Assembly: GCF_051433195.1 (NCBI RefSeq)
Contig: NZ_JBHMFT010000008.1
Span: 1 to 64,000 of the forward strand
Length of the DNA: 64,000 nt
Direction: 5' to 3'
Origin: Falsiroseomonas sp051433195
GTDB taxonomy: Bacteria > Pseudomonadota > Alphaproteobacteria > Acetobacterales > Acetobacteraceae
A program made the position numbers and the translations under genes. A model generated the notes under the pieces. It was not told the DNA's origin. It saw only the letters and a program-made list of their open reading frames with translations, and did not search any database. Shown piece by piece: positions 1-6,893 of this stretch (positions are counted from its first letter, which is position 1; each line of letters begins with the position of its first letter).

Positions 1-2
1 GG

Positions 3-161
3 GCGCGCACATCGCCTTGGTCAGCGCTGTCCTGGCTGGTGGCGCCATCGGACGCGCTCCTGAGCCGGAACCCGCTGGCGGTCCTCCGAGAGGGAGAAGA
101 GTCAGGGGTTGCGACGGTGGCGGAGATGATCAGGCAGATGGAGATCGACGCCTATGGCTGA
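3..161 (+). CDS. C-terminal fragment of a possible ParS/MbcA/Xre-type antitoxin (runs off left edge)
   Basis: An open frame with no start inside the window ends at a TGA at 159-161. Its 52 residues contain a W-L-x-x-P-S-D-A-L-L-S-R-N-P-L pattern followed by a Leu-Arg-Glu-Gly stretch, which resembles the toxin-binding DUF2384 domain (WL..p...L.Gr.Pl..l..G) of Xre/MbcA/ParS antitoxins. The match is short and the N-terminus lies outside the window, so a function cannot be proved. No toxin gene follows on this strand; the next genes lie on the opposite strand and converge on it. Confidence 0.35.
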   Translation, partial: ARTSPWSALSWLVAPSDALLSRNPLAVLREGEESGVATVAEMIRQMEIDAYG

Positions 162-300
162 GGCAGCCGGTTACTATGCCTGACCCTGCGTACGACCGAG
201 GAGCCGAAGCAGCGATGACGGCTGACAACGATATGCAGCCCGCCGAAACCGATGCAAGCGAGGCGCTTATGGTGGACGACGACCTCTACCTCGCCTCGCG

Positions 301-501
301 CTAGTAGTAGGCCTTGATCGGTTCTAGGCCGGCCGCACGGGCGCGCTCTTCAATGGTGCGCAGCAATTCGCGCTTTTCCGCTGTGCGGAGCCGGCCCTTG
401 TTCCGCAGGCGATCGACGTATTCAGGTGTGTAAACGATACCAGCGCGCTCAATCGCGGCCTCCACCTGCGCTGACAATTCATCAAGCGTGATGCGCCTCA
501 T
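301..501 (-). CDS. Small hypothetical protein, 66 aa
   Basis: This is the last gene of a tight minus-strand operon. Its start overlaps the upstream gene's stop in an ATGA junction, which supports translation. The protein is charged and predicted helical, with an N-terminal MRRITLDEL segment and a C-terminal Arg/Glu-rich helix; no membrane segment or cysteine is present. I do not recognise a family. Its position behind a HAD-like protein and other small unknowns suggests phage or plasmid accessory cargo. Confidence 0.55.
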   Translation of the reverse strand: MRRITLDELSAQVEAAIERAGIVYTPEYVDRLRNKGRLRTAEKRELLRTIEERARAAGLEPIKAYY

Positions 502-839
502 TCTGTTTCGCCCCCGCTCTTAGCGATGGACTGGCGGCGCACCCCGCGCGCCGCTGCCTTGGCCTCTGGCTCATCCGACAAACCCGCCCGCGCAGCCTCG
601 TACGCCCCGACCTGCCTGCCAAGCTCGGCGTAGTGGGCCTCAACCTGCGGACCGGGCCAATTCAACAGTAGATCGAGCCGACCAGCGGCTCGCGCATCTC
701 GAACCTCGCGCAGCAACTCGGCGCCCGACGGGGCGGTCCTACCGGGATCAATCTCCGCGCGAAAGCGCCGAGAACGGTCAACCGCGGTCATGCGCTCGTC
801 GGCCTCACCGCTCGGACCGCTCTCTTTAGAAATCGGCAT
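498..839 (-). CDS. Hypothetical protein, about 113 aa
   Basis: The frame opens at 854, but the second Met at 839 reduces the overlap with the upstream HAD-like gene and is preferred. The product is hydrophilic and helical, with no recognisable domain: an Arg-rich N-terminal third, a central segment containing LLLNWPGPQVEAHY, and a basic C-terminus. It overlaps its neighbours on both sides, so it is translationally coupled within the operon. Function unknown. Confidence 0.5.
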   Translation of the reverse strand: MPISKESGPSGEADERMTAVDRSRRFRAEIDPGRTAPSGAELLREVRDARAAGRLDLLLNWPGPQVEAHYAELGRQVGAYEAARAGLSDEPEAKAAARGVRRQSIAKSGGETE

Positions 840-1734
840 CGCAGCCCGCTCCACTCGGCTCCGGTTCCGGCTCTTGCGCAGGCCGATCCTGCGCCAGCCG
901 AGCCCGGAATGCGGCTACGGCATCAGCCCCAGGCACCTCTTTGAGCGAGACGCCGACACCCGACAACACGCCCGCCGCCCGCCGCTGACACCACCCGCGA
1001 AGGAGGTCGATCGGGGGATCAGCCACTGGCACCCTCCCCTCGATCCAGGCCGCAGCCTCTACAGGATCGCCATCTAAAGCATCGACCACCTCTCGCCAGA
1101 GAACCTCGTCAATAGGGTACATGCCAAACTGCGGGTCTTCACCGCTCAGCGCGCGGAGAGCCACGCGATAGGTGGCCATGCACAAGCCAGCGAGACCATC
1201 AACCCGGACCCACCGCTGCAGATGGCGTCTGTCATCGAGCACCACCCAATCCCAGCCGTCGTCATGGAACGCCGACGTGTAGTCACGAAGCCGTCTAGTT
1301 TCTTCGGCCGGATCTCCGCACTCCTCGGGCCACGCTGGTCTAGGGGTGAGGCGGTGTGAACCCAGCCAGGCCAGCACCTCGTCGCTCACCGTGGTGCTCG
1401 CCCCGCCCGCGCAAACTGGGTCCTCGTGCAGCAGGCTGATATCGAGGCCCTCAGCGGCAAGCTTCTGGACTAGCTCCTCCTGTTGCAGGGACCGACGCCA
1501 GAGCGACGCAACCACGATCCGAGCGCCTGCCAGCCGCGCCAGGCGATCGACCAGCCAGACCCCCTGCTCGTCGAATGACACGGTGAGCATGGCCTGCCTG
1601 CGGCTCTCCCAGGTTCCTTCGGCAAGCAGAGAGCGCGCGGCCGCATTGCGCTCATGCAGCCACCGACCTCGGGTCAGCAGCACCCCGTCGACGTCCATGA
1701 AGACTACCCGTGGCCTCATCCCCTCACCCGCCAT
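826..1734 (-). CDS. HAD-like domain protein
   Basis: The N-terminus carries the HAD motif I pattern VVFMDVDGVLL (nucleophile Asp14, acid/base Asp16 counted from the start at 1734), and a later VVLDD segment near residue 170 resembles a motif IV acidic patch, so a metal-dependent phosphohydrolase fold is likely. The C-terminal 100 residues are unrelated and end in a Pro/Glu-rich tail. Start 1734 is chosen because a GGTGAGGGG ribosome-binding sequence lies 8 bases upstream; 1719 is an alternative. HAD-like proteins of this size occur among phage and plasmid cargo. Substrate unknown. Confidence 0.65.
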   Translation of the reverse strand: MAGEGMRPRVVFMDVDGVLLTRGRWLHERNAAARSLLAEGTWESRRQAMLTVSFDEQGVWLVDRLARLAGARIVVASLWRRSLQQEELVQKLAAEGLDISLLHEDPVCAGGASTTVSDEVLAWLGSHRLTPRPAWPEECGDPAEETRRLRDYTSAFHDDGWDWVVLDDRRHLQRWVRVDGLAGLCMATYRVALRALSGEDPQFGMYPIDEVLWREVVDALDGDPVEAAAWIEGRVPVADPPIDLLRGWCQRRAAGVLSGVGVSLKEVPGADAVAAFRARLAQDRPAQEPEPEPSGAGCDADF

Positions 1735-1948
1735 CTGCCGGCCCCTCACCACTGAACCACCGAAGCACCTCAATCACCGGACGATCAACCCGCACAAGCT
1801 TGCCACCAGATAGGAGCAACAAGGAGCCGCCGTCGTCATCGGAACACACAGCAGGCAACGCAGTAGCGGCAATTCTGTGCACCCGGCCGTCTAAATCGCG
1901 GACGAGGACATAACGGCCAATCCGGCTTCCGCTTGGAGGGCTGTCCAT
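1724..1948 (-). CDS. Small hypothetical protein, 74 aa
   Basis: The frame is open from 2014, but a start at 1948 places it just after the preceding gene's stop (1959) and removes an Arg/Gly-rich extension. Residues 10-60 alternate hydrophobic and polar positions (GRYVLVRDLDGRVHRI...SLLLLSGGKLVRV), typical of a small all-beta fold. The 3' end overlaps the start of the HAD-like gene by 11 bases. No family recognised. Confidence 0.5.
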   Translation of the reverse strand: MDSPPSGSRIGRYVLVRDLDGRVHRIAATALPAVCSDDDGGSLLLLSGGKLVRVDRPVIEVLRWFSGEGPADGG

Positions 1949-1958
1949 GCCCCCTCCC

Positions 1959-2246
1959 CTACCCGCGCAACCGCCAGGGCTCGGCATGAAGCCGCACCTG
2001 ATCAGCCGTGACATCTCGGGTGAGCCGACGCCGGCGCCGCCTCAGGTCACCTATCAAAAGCCGCAAAAGCCGGCGGTCCTCGAAGCGGCCGACCTCGCCG
2101 ATAGGATGGCGATGCCGGATCCTCCAAACCTCACGGATCGCCTCGAAGATCAGCGCGATGGCTGCACGCTGCACTCCCGGTCGAGCCAGGACCGCGGACG
2201 GGATAGGCGGCAGGGTTGAGCTCGGGTGAACGGGAGGACGGGGCAT
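1959..2246 (-). CDS. Small basic hypothetical protein, 95 aa
   Basis: First gene of the minus-strand operon 2246-301. It has a proline-rich N-terminus, a hydrophobic helix (AAIALIFEAIREVWRI) and a run of arginines near residue 70, giving a strongly basic protein. The spacing to the next gene is about 10 bases. It might bind nucleic acid, but this is only a charge-based guess. Confidence 0.45.
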   Translation of the reverse strand: MPRPPVHPSSTLPPIPSAVLARPGVQRAAIALIFEAIREVWRIRHRHPIGEVGRFEDRRLLRLLIGDLRRRRRRLTRDVTADQVRLHAEPWRLRG

Positions 2247-2370
2247 GCCGCCATCTTAATGTTCCTGATGCGTTCTCGGCTACCCTGAAATTCGATCACA
2301 CGGCCCGCCTCACCCGCTGTCAGCCGGGCCGGGTTTCAAGCCCCCCTACCCTACCGCACACCTCCTCCGC

Positions 2371-2697
2371 TTAGGCACACGTCCCGACCACGATCTGCAT
2401 AGCGAGACTTCTGACCACATCGGCACCCTCTGGTGATCCGATGGCAAACTCCCGCGGGACCTTGCCTCCCAGTCCGGATATAGGCTGCAGCCACCATCGA
2501 GCCGCGCCGTCCTCCCCAAAGACAGATTTGACCGTCGCAGTGACCTCGGCGAGGGCCGGGTTCGCCGCATCTAGGGCGAAAAGCTCGGCGCTAAGACGCT
2601 CGACCTCATCCACCGCCGCCTTCAGTCGGGCCAGGATCTCTTCCGCCCGTGGCGCCCCGTCGCCCGCACACCCTCGATGATCTAGGTTGCCCATCAT
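2371..2697 (-). CDS. ParS/MbcA/Xre toxin-binding-domain protein (DUF2384-like), 108 aa
   Basis: The C-terminal half reads VFGEDGAARWWLQPISGLGGK then VPREFAIGSPEGADVV, matching the antitoxin C-terminal domain pattern vfGd...A..WL..p...LgGk.P...a....G...V. The N-terminal 40 residues form a helix rather than a clear helix-turn-helix. In the family this domain clamps a RES or related toxin; no RES toxin is visible next to it. It diverges from the exonuclease remnant with overlapping 5' ends (2697 against 2699). It may be an orphan antitoxin or a regulator. Confidence 0.55.
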   Translation of the reverse strand: MMGNLDHRGCAGDGAPRAEEILARLKAAVDEVERLSAELFALDAANPALAEVTATVKSVFGEDGAARWWLQPISGLGGKVPREFAIGSPEGADVVRSLAMQIVVGTCA

Positions 2698-2698
2698 A

Positions 2699-3317
2699 AT
2701 GACCGACGCCCTTCGCTGCTTCCTGGATATAGAAGCCTCCGGCCTCTCCGAGGACAGCTACCCCATCGAAATCGGCATTGCCCTCCCCTCCGCTCTTGGC
2801 GGCGGAGACTGGGAAATCCTGTTGCTGTCCTGGTTGATACGGCCAGCCGCAACATGGCTCGACAATCAGGACGCATGGAGCACCACAGCCGAGCAAGTTC
2901 ACGGCCTGACGCTCGACCAGCTGCGGAGCGAAGGCTTCGATCCCGCCCGCGTCGCGCGCGAGATCGACCGGGCGCTCGGCGGACGCACGCTTATCGCGGA
3001 CACCGGGCCAGCAGGTGCTGACGCCTTCTGGCTGAAGCGCCTGGCAGCGGCTGCCGGCCAGCCCTGGTCATCCTGCTCATGGCCAATCCAAATCCGGAGA
3101 TCTGATTGCCGCCGCGGCACGCAGAACCGGCATCTCCCGCTCGCGCGTCGTCAGGATGATCCTGGCCGCACCTGAAGCAACCCACGCCGCCGCCGAAGAT
3201 GCACACCGCGAGGCGTGGATGTGGTGCGATGCCATGTCCCCAGATGTGCCCCGGCAGACCATCTCCGACGCCAGCGCCTATCGCCGCCGGTGGCCCTCGC
3301 CACGGGTCCCGGCATAA
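2699..3317 (+). pseudogene. DEDDh 3'-5' exonuclease-like gene, frameshifted
   Basis: Residues 5-15 from the Met at 2699 give RCFLDIEASGL, the exonuclease motif I (D-x-E), and later DTGPAGADAFWL resembles motif II. The frame then runs into unrelated residues and stops at 3175. In the +1 frame, from about 3080 to the TAA at 3315-3317, the reading continues with AAAARRTGISRSRVV and THAAAEDAHREAW, resembling motif III (H-x4-D). The two halves together have a plausible length of about 205 residues. A single indel at about 3055-3080 explains this; a start at 2687 is also possible. Confidence 0.6.
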
Positions 3318-3344
3318 CGCCCGGCCAAACCGGAGGTATCTAGA

Positions 3345-3602
3345 TCATGGCCCTGGTCCTCCAGAGGCGAGGTGAGGTTGCCGAACCTCAGCCAGCATCT
3401 TCTGCGCCATGCCGATCGAGACCATCCGCGCCTGGATAGGCCGCGCCCCACAGGCGGAACACCGAAGCCGCTCGCCCAACCTATCCGAGGAAAAGCTTGC
3501 CCCGAGCCTTGCCAGTAGGCGGACGGCCGAAACCGCAGTCCGTTTGCCGCATGCGCAGTCGATCACCGCCATACCGCGCGCGCCCGCCGCTATGATGCTC
3601 AT
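3345..3602 (-). CDS. Small zinc-ribbon hypothetical protein, 85 aa
   Basis: Two Cys pairs are visible: C-A-C-G-K near residues 16-20 and C-S-A-C-G about 30 residues later, separated by a helical LLARLGASFSSDRLGERL segment. This is the usual layout of small CxC/CxxC zinc-ribbon proteins found in alphaproteobacterial genomes and prophages. No enzymatic domain is attached. It converges with the exonuclease remnant and diverges from imuA. Confidence 0.6.
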   Translation of the reverse strand: MSIIAAGARGMAVIDCACGKRTAVSAVRLLARLGASFSSDRLGERLRCSACGARPIQARMVSIGMAQKMLAEVRQPHLASGGPGP

Positions 3603-3689
3603 TGCGGCCCGATAGCACAGCCGAACACGCTCCGAATCCCCCTTCTTTTCGCCGAAGGTCCGCGCCGGAAACGCCTAGCTTTCAATCGT

Positions 3690-3704
3690 GTTCTTTTTTT
3701 GTTC
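3690..3704 (+). promoter_or_regulatory. SOS (LexA) box upstream of imuA
   Basis: The sequence GTTC-TTTTTTT-GTTC is an exact GTTC-N7-GTTC direct repeat, the LexA recognition pattern of alphaproteobacteria. It lies 91 bases before the imuA start at 3795, where damage-inducible imuA-imuB-dnaE2 operons carry their operator. Only the imuA stub follows here. Confidence 0.75.
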
Positions 3705-3794
3705 TTTGCTTCGCCGGGGGGCTGTACCGGTGGACCGCGCCGGCCCGATGCGCACGATCAGTATCGGCCCAGCCTGAGAGCGAGCCTCGTGGAT

Positions 3795-4217
3795 ATGGAA
3801 AAAGAAGCGACACTCGCAGCCCTACGTGCCCGAATTGGGAGACTGGAGAGGCCGGCTGTCGTCGACGGCGAAAACCGGGCGATATCGAATGCAGCCATCG
3901 ACGCGCATCTGCCAGGTGGAGGGCTTGCCCGCGGCGCTGTCCATGAGCTCGCGAGCGACATTAGCGGTTGCGGTCCCCGCGCCGCCTTCGCTGCCCTTCT
4001 TGCCGCGCGGAGTTCTGGCACAACGCTTTGGATCGGCCCCAACTCGGAAGCGGGGCCTCCGGGCCTGGCAAGATTCGGGCTTATGCCCGCGCACCTAGTC
4101 CTCGTCGCAGCTCCAAAACTGCAGGATGGGCTCTGGGTAGCGGAAGAGGCTCTCCGCTGCCCAGCCGTCACCGCCGTCGACCTGCATAAGACGACGGTCA
4201 ATTTGCTTTATAGTTAA
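3795..4217 (+). pseudogene. imuA: ImuA (SulA/RecA-like mutasome protein), 3'-truncated
   Basis: The N-terminal MEKEATLAALRARIGRLE coil, the PGGGLARGAVHELAS segment and LWIGPNSEAGPPGLARFGLMPAHLVLV follow the ImuA family pattern. ImuA partners ImuB and DnaE2 in SOS translesion synthesis. The frame loses similarity at about 4180 and ends after about 140 residues, while family members are usually 230-270. No imuB or dnaE2 follows; instead an AT-richer junction (4190-4250) leads to unrelated sequence. A GTG at 3789 is an alternative start. Confidence 0.75.
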
Positions 4218-4364
4218 ATTTGGCTTTTTTAAGGCTTGAAGATGGTTTGAGGATCGAAAGTGGGGGCCTGGACTCGGATCGCTGCCCGCGACGAGGTTGC
4301 CATGATCCACCGGCCCTGAAAGCGAAGAAATTGGCCCGCGCCCAAGGGGGCCTGGCTGTTCGCA

Positions 4365-5096
4365 ATGCTTTGGTCGAATCTCGCCATGGCTCAGACTCTT
4401 GATGGGACGTGGAATGGAAGCCTCCACTGCTCTGGCACTGCCAGCGATTCGCACGCCCGCTACCGCACCCGGGTCACGGTCACGGTCTCCGGCAGGTACG
4501 CAACTGCCGATGCGGCGGGAGGCAGGACAATCTGGCAGGTGGCGGGTGTGGTCCGCGAGGATGGCCGGGCCACCTTCCACGGTACCGAGGAAGGTGGCCC
4601 GACAGGGCATCCCCGTTGGCCGTTTCGGTTCAGCGGCAAGTTCACGACAGGACGCTTCACCGGTCAGGGCGTCATGAACCCCATATCCGTGTGGCGCCGC
4701 GACTGCACGGTAGAACTGCGGCCAGCCGATGCCGTGCCAGGAGGGTCGCAGGCGGTAGGGATCACCGGCCGCGAGGTCAGTCCGACCGCGGCCGTCATTG
4801 ACAGCCCGGGGCGGCAGCGCACCGGGCGCTGGACGGTGCCAGCGCTCATTGGCATGGCCTGCCGGCCCGACAAGGGAGCGCCTGCCTCGCCGCTTGTTCG
4901 CACAGCAGGGTCGACGGTGAGTGAGAATCTCAGCCGGCCAGCATCGACCCCCGACTCGGCGCTGGTGGGGGGATCACTCACCCAGAGCCGATCCACCGGC
5001 AAACGCGCCTGTCCTGGGGGGATTACACACGGAACTGGGGGGGCTGCTCACGGAATCGCGGTTGTCCACAGGGGCAGCACTCACCCCTTCTACTAG
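4365..5096 (+). CDS. Secreted beta-type hypothetical protein, both ends damaged
   Basis: Residues 10-125 (LDGTWNGSLHC...GKFTTGRFTGQGVM...RRDCTVELR) look like a small exported beta-barrel-type domain common in Acetobacteraceae, with two cysteines at the domain ends. The hydrophobic stretch ending AMAQ before it looks like a signal-peptide end, but upstream codons back to a stop at 4317 contain no normal start, so the N-terminus seems lost. After about residue 125 the frame becomes low complexity and runs through the plasmid iterons to 5096, which is unlikely to be native sequence. Function unknown. Confidence 0.45.
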   Translation: MLWSNLAMAQTLDGTWNGSLHCSGTASDSHARYRTRVTVTVSGRYATADAAGGRTIWQVAGVVREDGRATFHGTEEGGPTGHPRWPFRFSGKFTTGRFTGQGVMNPISVWRRDCTVELRPADAVPGGSQAVGITGREVSPTAAVIDSPGRQRTGRWTVPALIGMACRPDKGAPASPLVRTAGSTVSENLSRPASTPDSALVGGSLTQSRSTGKRACPGGITHGTGGAAHGIAVVHRGSTHPFY

Positions 5097-5141
5097 ATTC
5101 AGAATCAACTTCTTCCAAATAGCCTGGTGAGTAATCCCCCC
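4967..5141. repeat. Iteron cluster upstream of repA (oriV)
   Basis: Copies of a 15-bp iteron, consensus GTGAGTRATCCCCCC, occur at 4967-4981, 5016-5030, 5037-5051 and a shorter copy at 5071-5084 in reverse orientation, and at 5127-5141 in forward orientation. The four reverse copies carry substitutions only in the centre. An eroded half-copy (GTGAGTGA) sits at 4917. Such repeats are binding sites for plasmid RepA initiators and also set copy number. The region 5097-5203 contains no gene. Confidence 0.8.
5062..5126. other. DnaA box and AT-rich patch in oriV
   Basis: TTGTCCACA at 5062-5070 differs by one base from the DnaA consensus TTATCCACA. Bases 5088-5126 are clearly AT-rich compared with the roughly 65-70% GC surroundings. 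Together with the iterons on both sides this forms the usual origin plan of iteron array, DnaA box and unwinding element. Confidence 0.6.
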
Positions 5142-5203
5142 ATTGACCTAAGCGGTCATCGCACGCTTCCGTAGTGAACGTTGAGCAGCGCCGGGGCGAG
5201 TCC

Positions 5204-6199
5204 ATGAGCATTGAAGGAGAGCCCGATTTCGGCGCGCGGCGCCTGGTTCTCGTGCACGGACGCGATACGGCGCGTGCGATGGTCGAACCGGAACAGAAGC
5301 GGCTGGTGGACATCGCGGCTGAGGTCATGGGCGACGACGTCGGCCGCATCGGCATCACCTACACCGGCTTCTGCCTCACCGGTCTCCCGCACAAGCGCCT
5401 GCCCGATGAACACCCGTGGGAAAAGAAGGGCCACAGGGTGACGCTGCTCATCGAGCCGGGACGGATGAAGATCGGACGTGGCCCGGCGAAGCTGCACGGC
5501 GTGCCTTACGGAGCGCGTGCCCGCATGATCCTGCTTTATCTGCAGACGCAGGCTGTCAGGACCGGGTCCCGCGAGGTCGAGCTTGGCCGATCCATGCGGG
5601 ACTGGTTGGGACGGATGGGCCTCTCCTGGGGTGGCGAGACGGGCAAGGCCCTGCGCGAGCAGGCAACCCGGATCGCGGCCTGCAGCCTCAAGTTCTTCTG
5701 GGAAGGCGAGGACAGCGATGGGTGGACGAAAGGCGGCTTCGTACGGTCAGGGCTCCGCTTCCACCTGGCGGACAGCAATGACGAGCGGCAACAGGGCCTG
5801 TGGCAGGAGAGCGTGCTGTTGGACGAGGTCTTCTATGAGGCCTTGCAGAAGCATCCCGTTCCGCTGCGGGAGGCGGCCCTCCGCGAACTGTCCGACCGCT
5901 CCACCAGCCTCGATCTTTATATCTGGCTTGCCTATCGCCTGCATACGCTGAAGGCTCGCACCCCGGTCCGCTGGGCCGCGCTGCGCGAGCAGTTCGGCAG
6001 CAACTATGCCAAGATCAGCGCCTTCAAGCGCGACTTCATCAAGGCCCTCGGTCCTGCCGTCGCCGCGTATCCGGAGGCGCGCGTAGAACTGGCTGAAGAG
6101 GGCGTGGTACTCTACCCGTCCCAGCCGCCGGTGACCCGGCGCCTTGTGCCGGTGGGGGGCGAACTCACCCCTGTTGGACGGCGCGCCAGGGCCAGGTGA
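5204..6199 (+). CDS. repA: Plasmid replication initiator RepA (PF04796 type)
   Basis: The 331-residue protein matches the plasmid-encoded RepA family of alphaproteobacteria: an N-terminal region with TGFCLTGLPHKRLPDEHPW, then VPYGARARMILLYLQTQAV, a SLDLYIWLAYRLHTL helix and a winged-helix-like C-terminal half ending in an acidic-to-basic tail. Such proteins bind iterons and start replication. The Met at 5204 is chosen over the GTG at 5174 because GGGGCGAG lies just upstream. The stop codon lies inside an iteron (6196-6210), and another iteron (6154-6168) is inside the 3' coding region, so binding near its own end is likely. Confidence 0.9.
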   Translation: MSIEGEPDFGARRLVLVHGRDTARAMVEPEQKRLVDIAAEVMGDDVGRIGITYTGFCLTGLPHKRLPDEHPWEKKGHRVTLLIEPGRMKIGRGPAKLHGVPYGARARMILLYLQTQAVRTGSREVELGRSMRDWLGRMGLSWGGETGKALREQATRIAACSLKFFWEGEDSDGWTKGGFVRSGLRFHLADSNDERQQGLWQESVLLDEVFYEALQKHPVPLREAALRELSDRSTSLDLYIWLAYRLHTLKARTPVRWAALREQFGSNYAKISAFKRDFIKALGPAVAAYPEARVELAEEGVVLYPSQPPVTRRLVPVGGELTPVGRRARAR

Positions 6200-6778
6200 G
6201 TGATCCCCCCACATAGGGCGGGCCGATCTGGTTTGAAGCCAGGGCCCGCGCCTGGCCGCCCTCAGCAGCCCTGACCGCCGCGCCGTGCGGCGCCCCCTTC
6301 ACGAGCAGGCAGACGCCAGGCTTTGCCTCCTGCCTCCGTCCAGTTCCGACATGCAATCTACCTTGCCGCTGCCCGGACGGCGGTCTTCACCGGGTCGAGA
6401 AGCTTGTGGGCATCGAAGCCGGAACAACCACCATGACCGCCAACGTCGAATGCGCCGACTAACCTCCGTCGTGCCGAAACACCGCAGCACGATGAGAAGG
6501 CCTTCTCATTCTTCCGCCCCAGCCGTCTCCGGGAGCGCCAGGTGAGTAATCCCCCCATCTCCACCGCAGCCGAGACTTGATGAGGAACATTTGTCCCATA
6601 TCGTGCCTGGCGCCGCCGCGGCGTCGATTCGACCACTGGGGTCTCGCCAGGAGCGCCAGTGAGTGATCCCCCCAGGTCCTCCCAGCCTTCCGCCGGGAAG
6701 TGAATATCGATCAGTGCTGCCGCAGCCATCTGAGCGCCAGTGGCGGCGGTCATCCGCCGATACGGGGGGAACACTCAC
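6154..6778. repeat. Second iteron cluster, downstream of repA
   Basis: Copies lie at 6154-6168 (reverse, within repA), 6196-6210 (forward, over the repA stop), 6542-6556 and 6659-6673 (forward) and 6764-6778 (reverse). Forward copies read GTGAGTGATCCCCCC or GTGAGTAATCCCCCC. The spacing is irregular (42, 346, 117 and 105 bases), unlike the tight upstream set. The 690 bases between repA and the next gene (6200-6893) hold only these repeats; the open frames there have no recognisable protein similarity. Confidence 0.75.
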
Positions 6779-6893
6779 CTTGGTGCGGCCGACCATGGTG
6801 TGGGCGACGAACCTGCCGCCTGCACCTGCGCCGCAGCGTCCAGGATATCCCAGGGTCCTTTGACCCGGAACATCTGACTCGGGCGCGACCGCT

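Noticed and set aside
17..304. 95-residue open frame at the left edge
   Set aside because: Its first two thirds overlap the better-supported antitoxin-like fragment in another frame and the protein is repetitive; the last 40 codons have no family match.
6358..6774. Open frame of 138 residues between iterons
   Set aside because: It reads through iterons, has no domain and overlaps a longer shadow on the same stretch; treated as non-coding.
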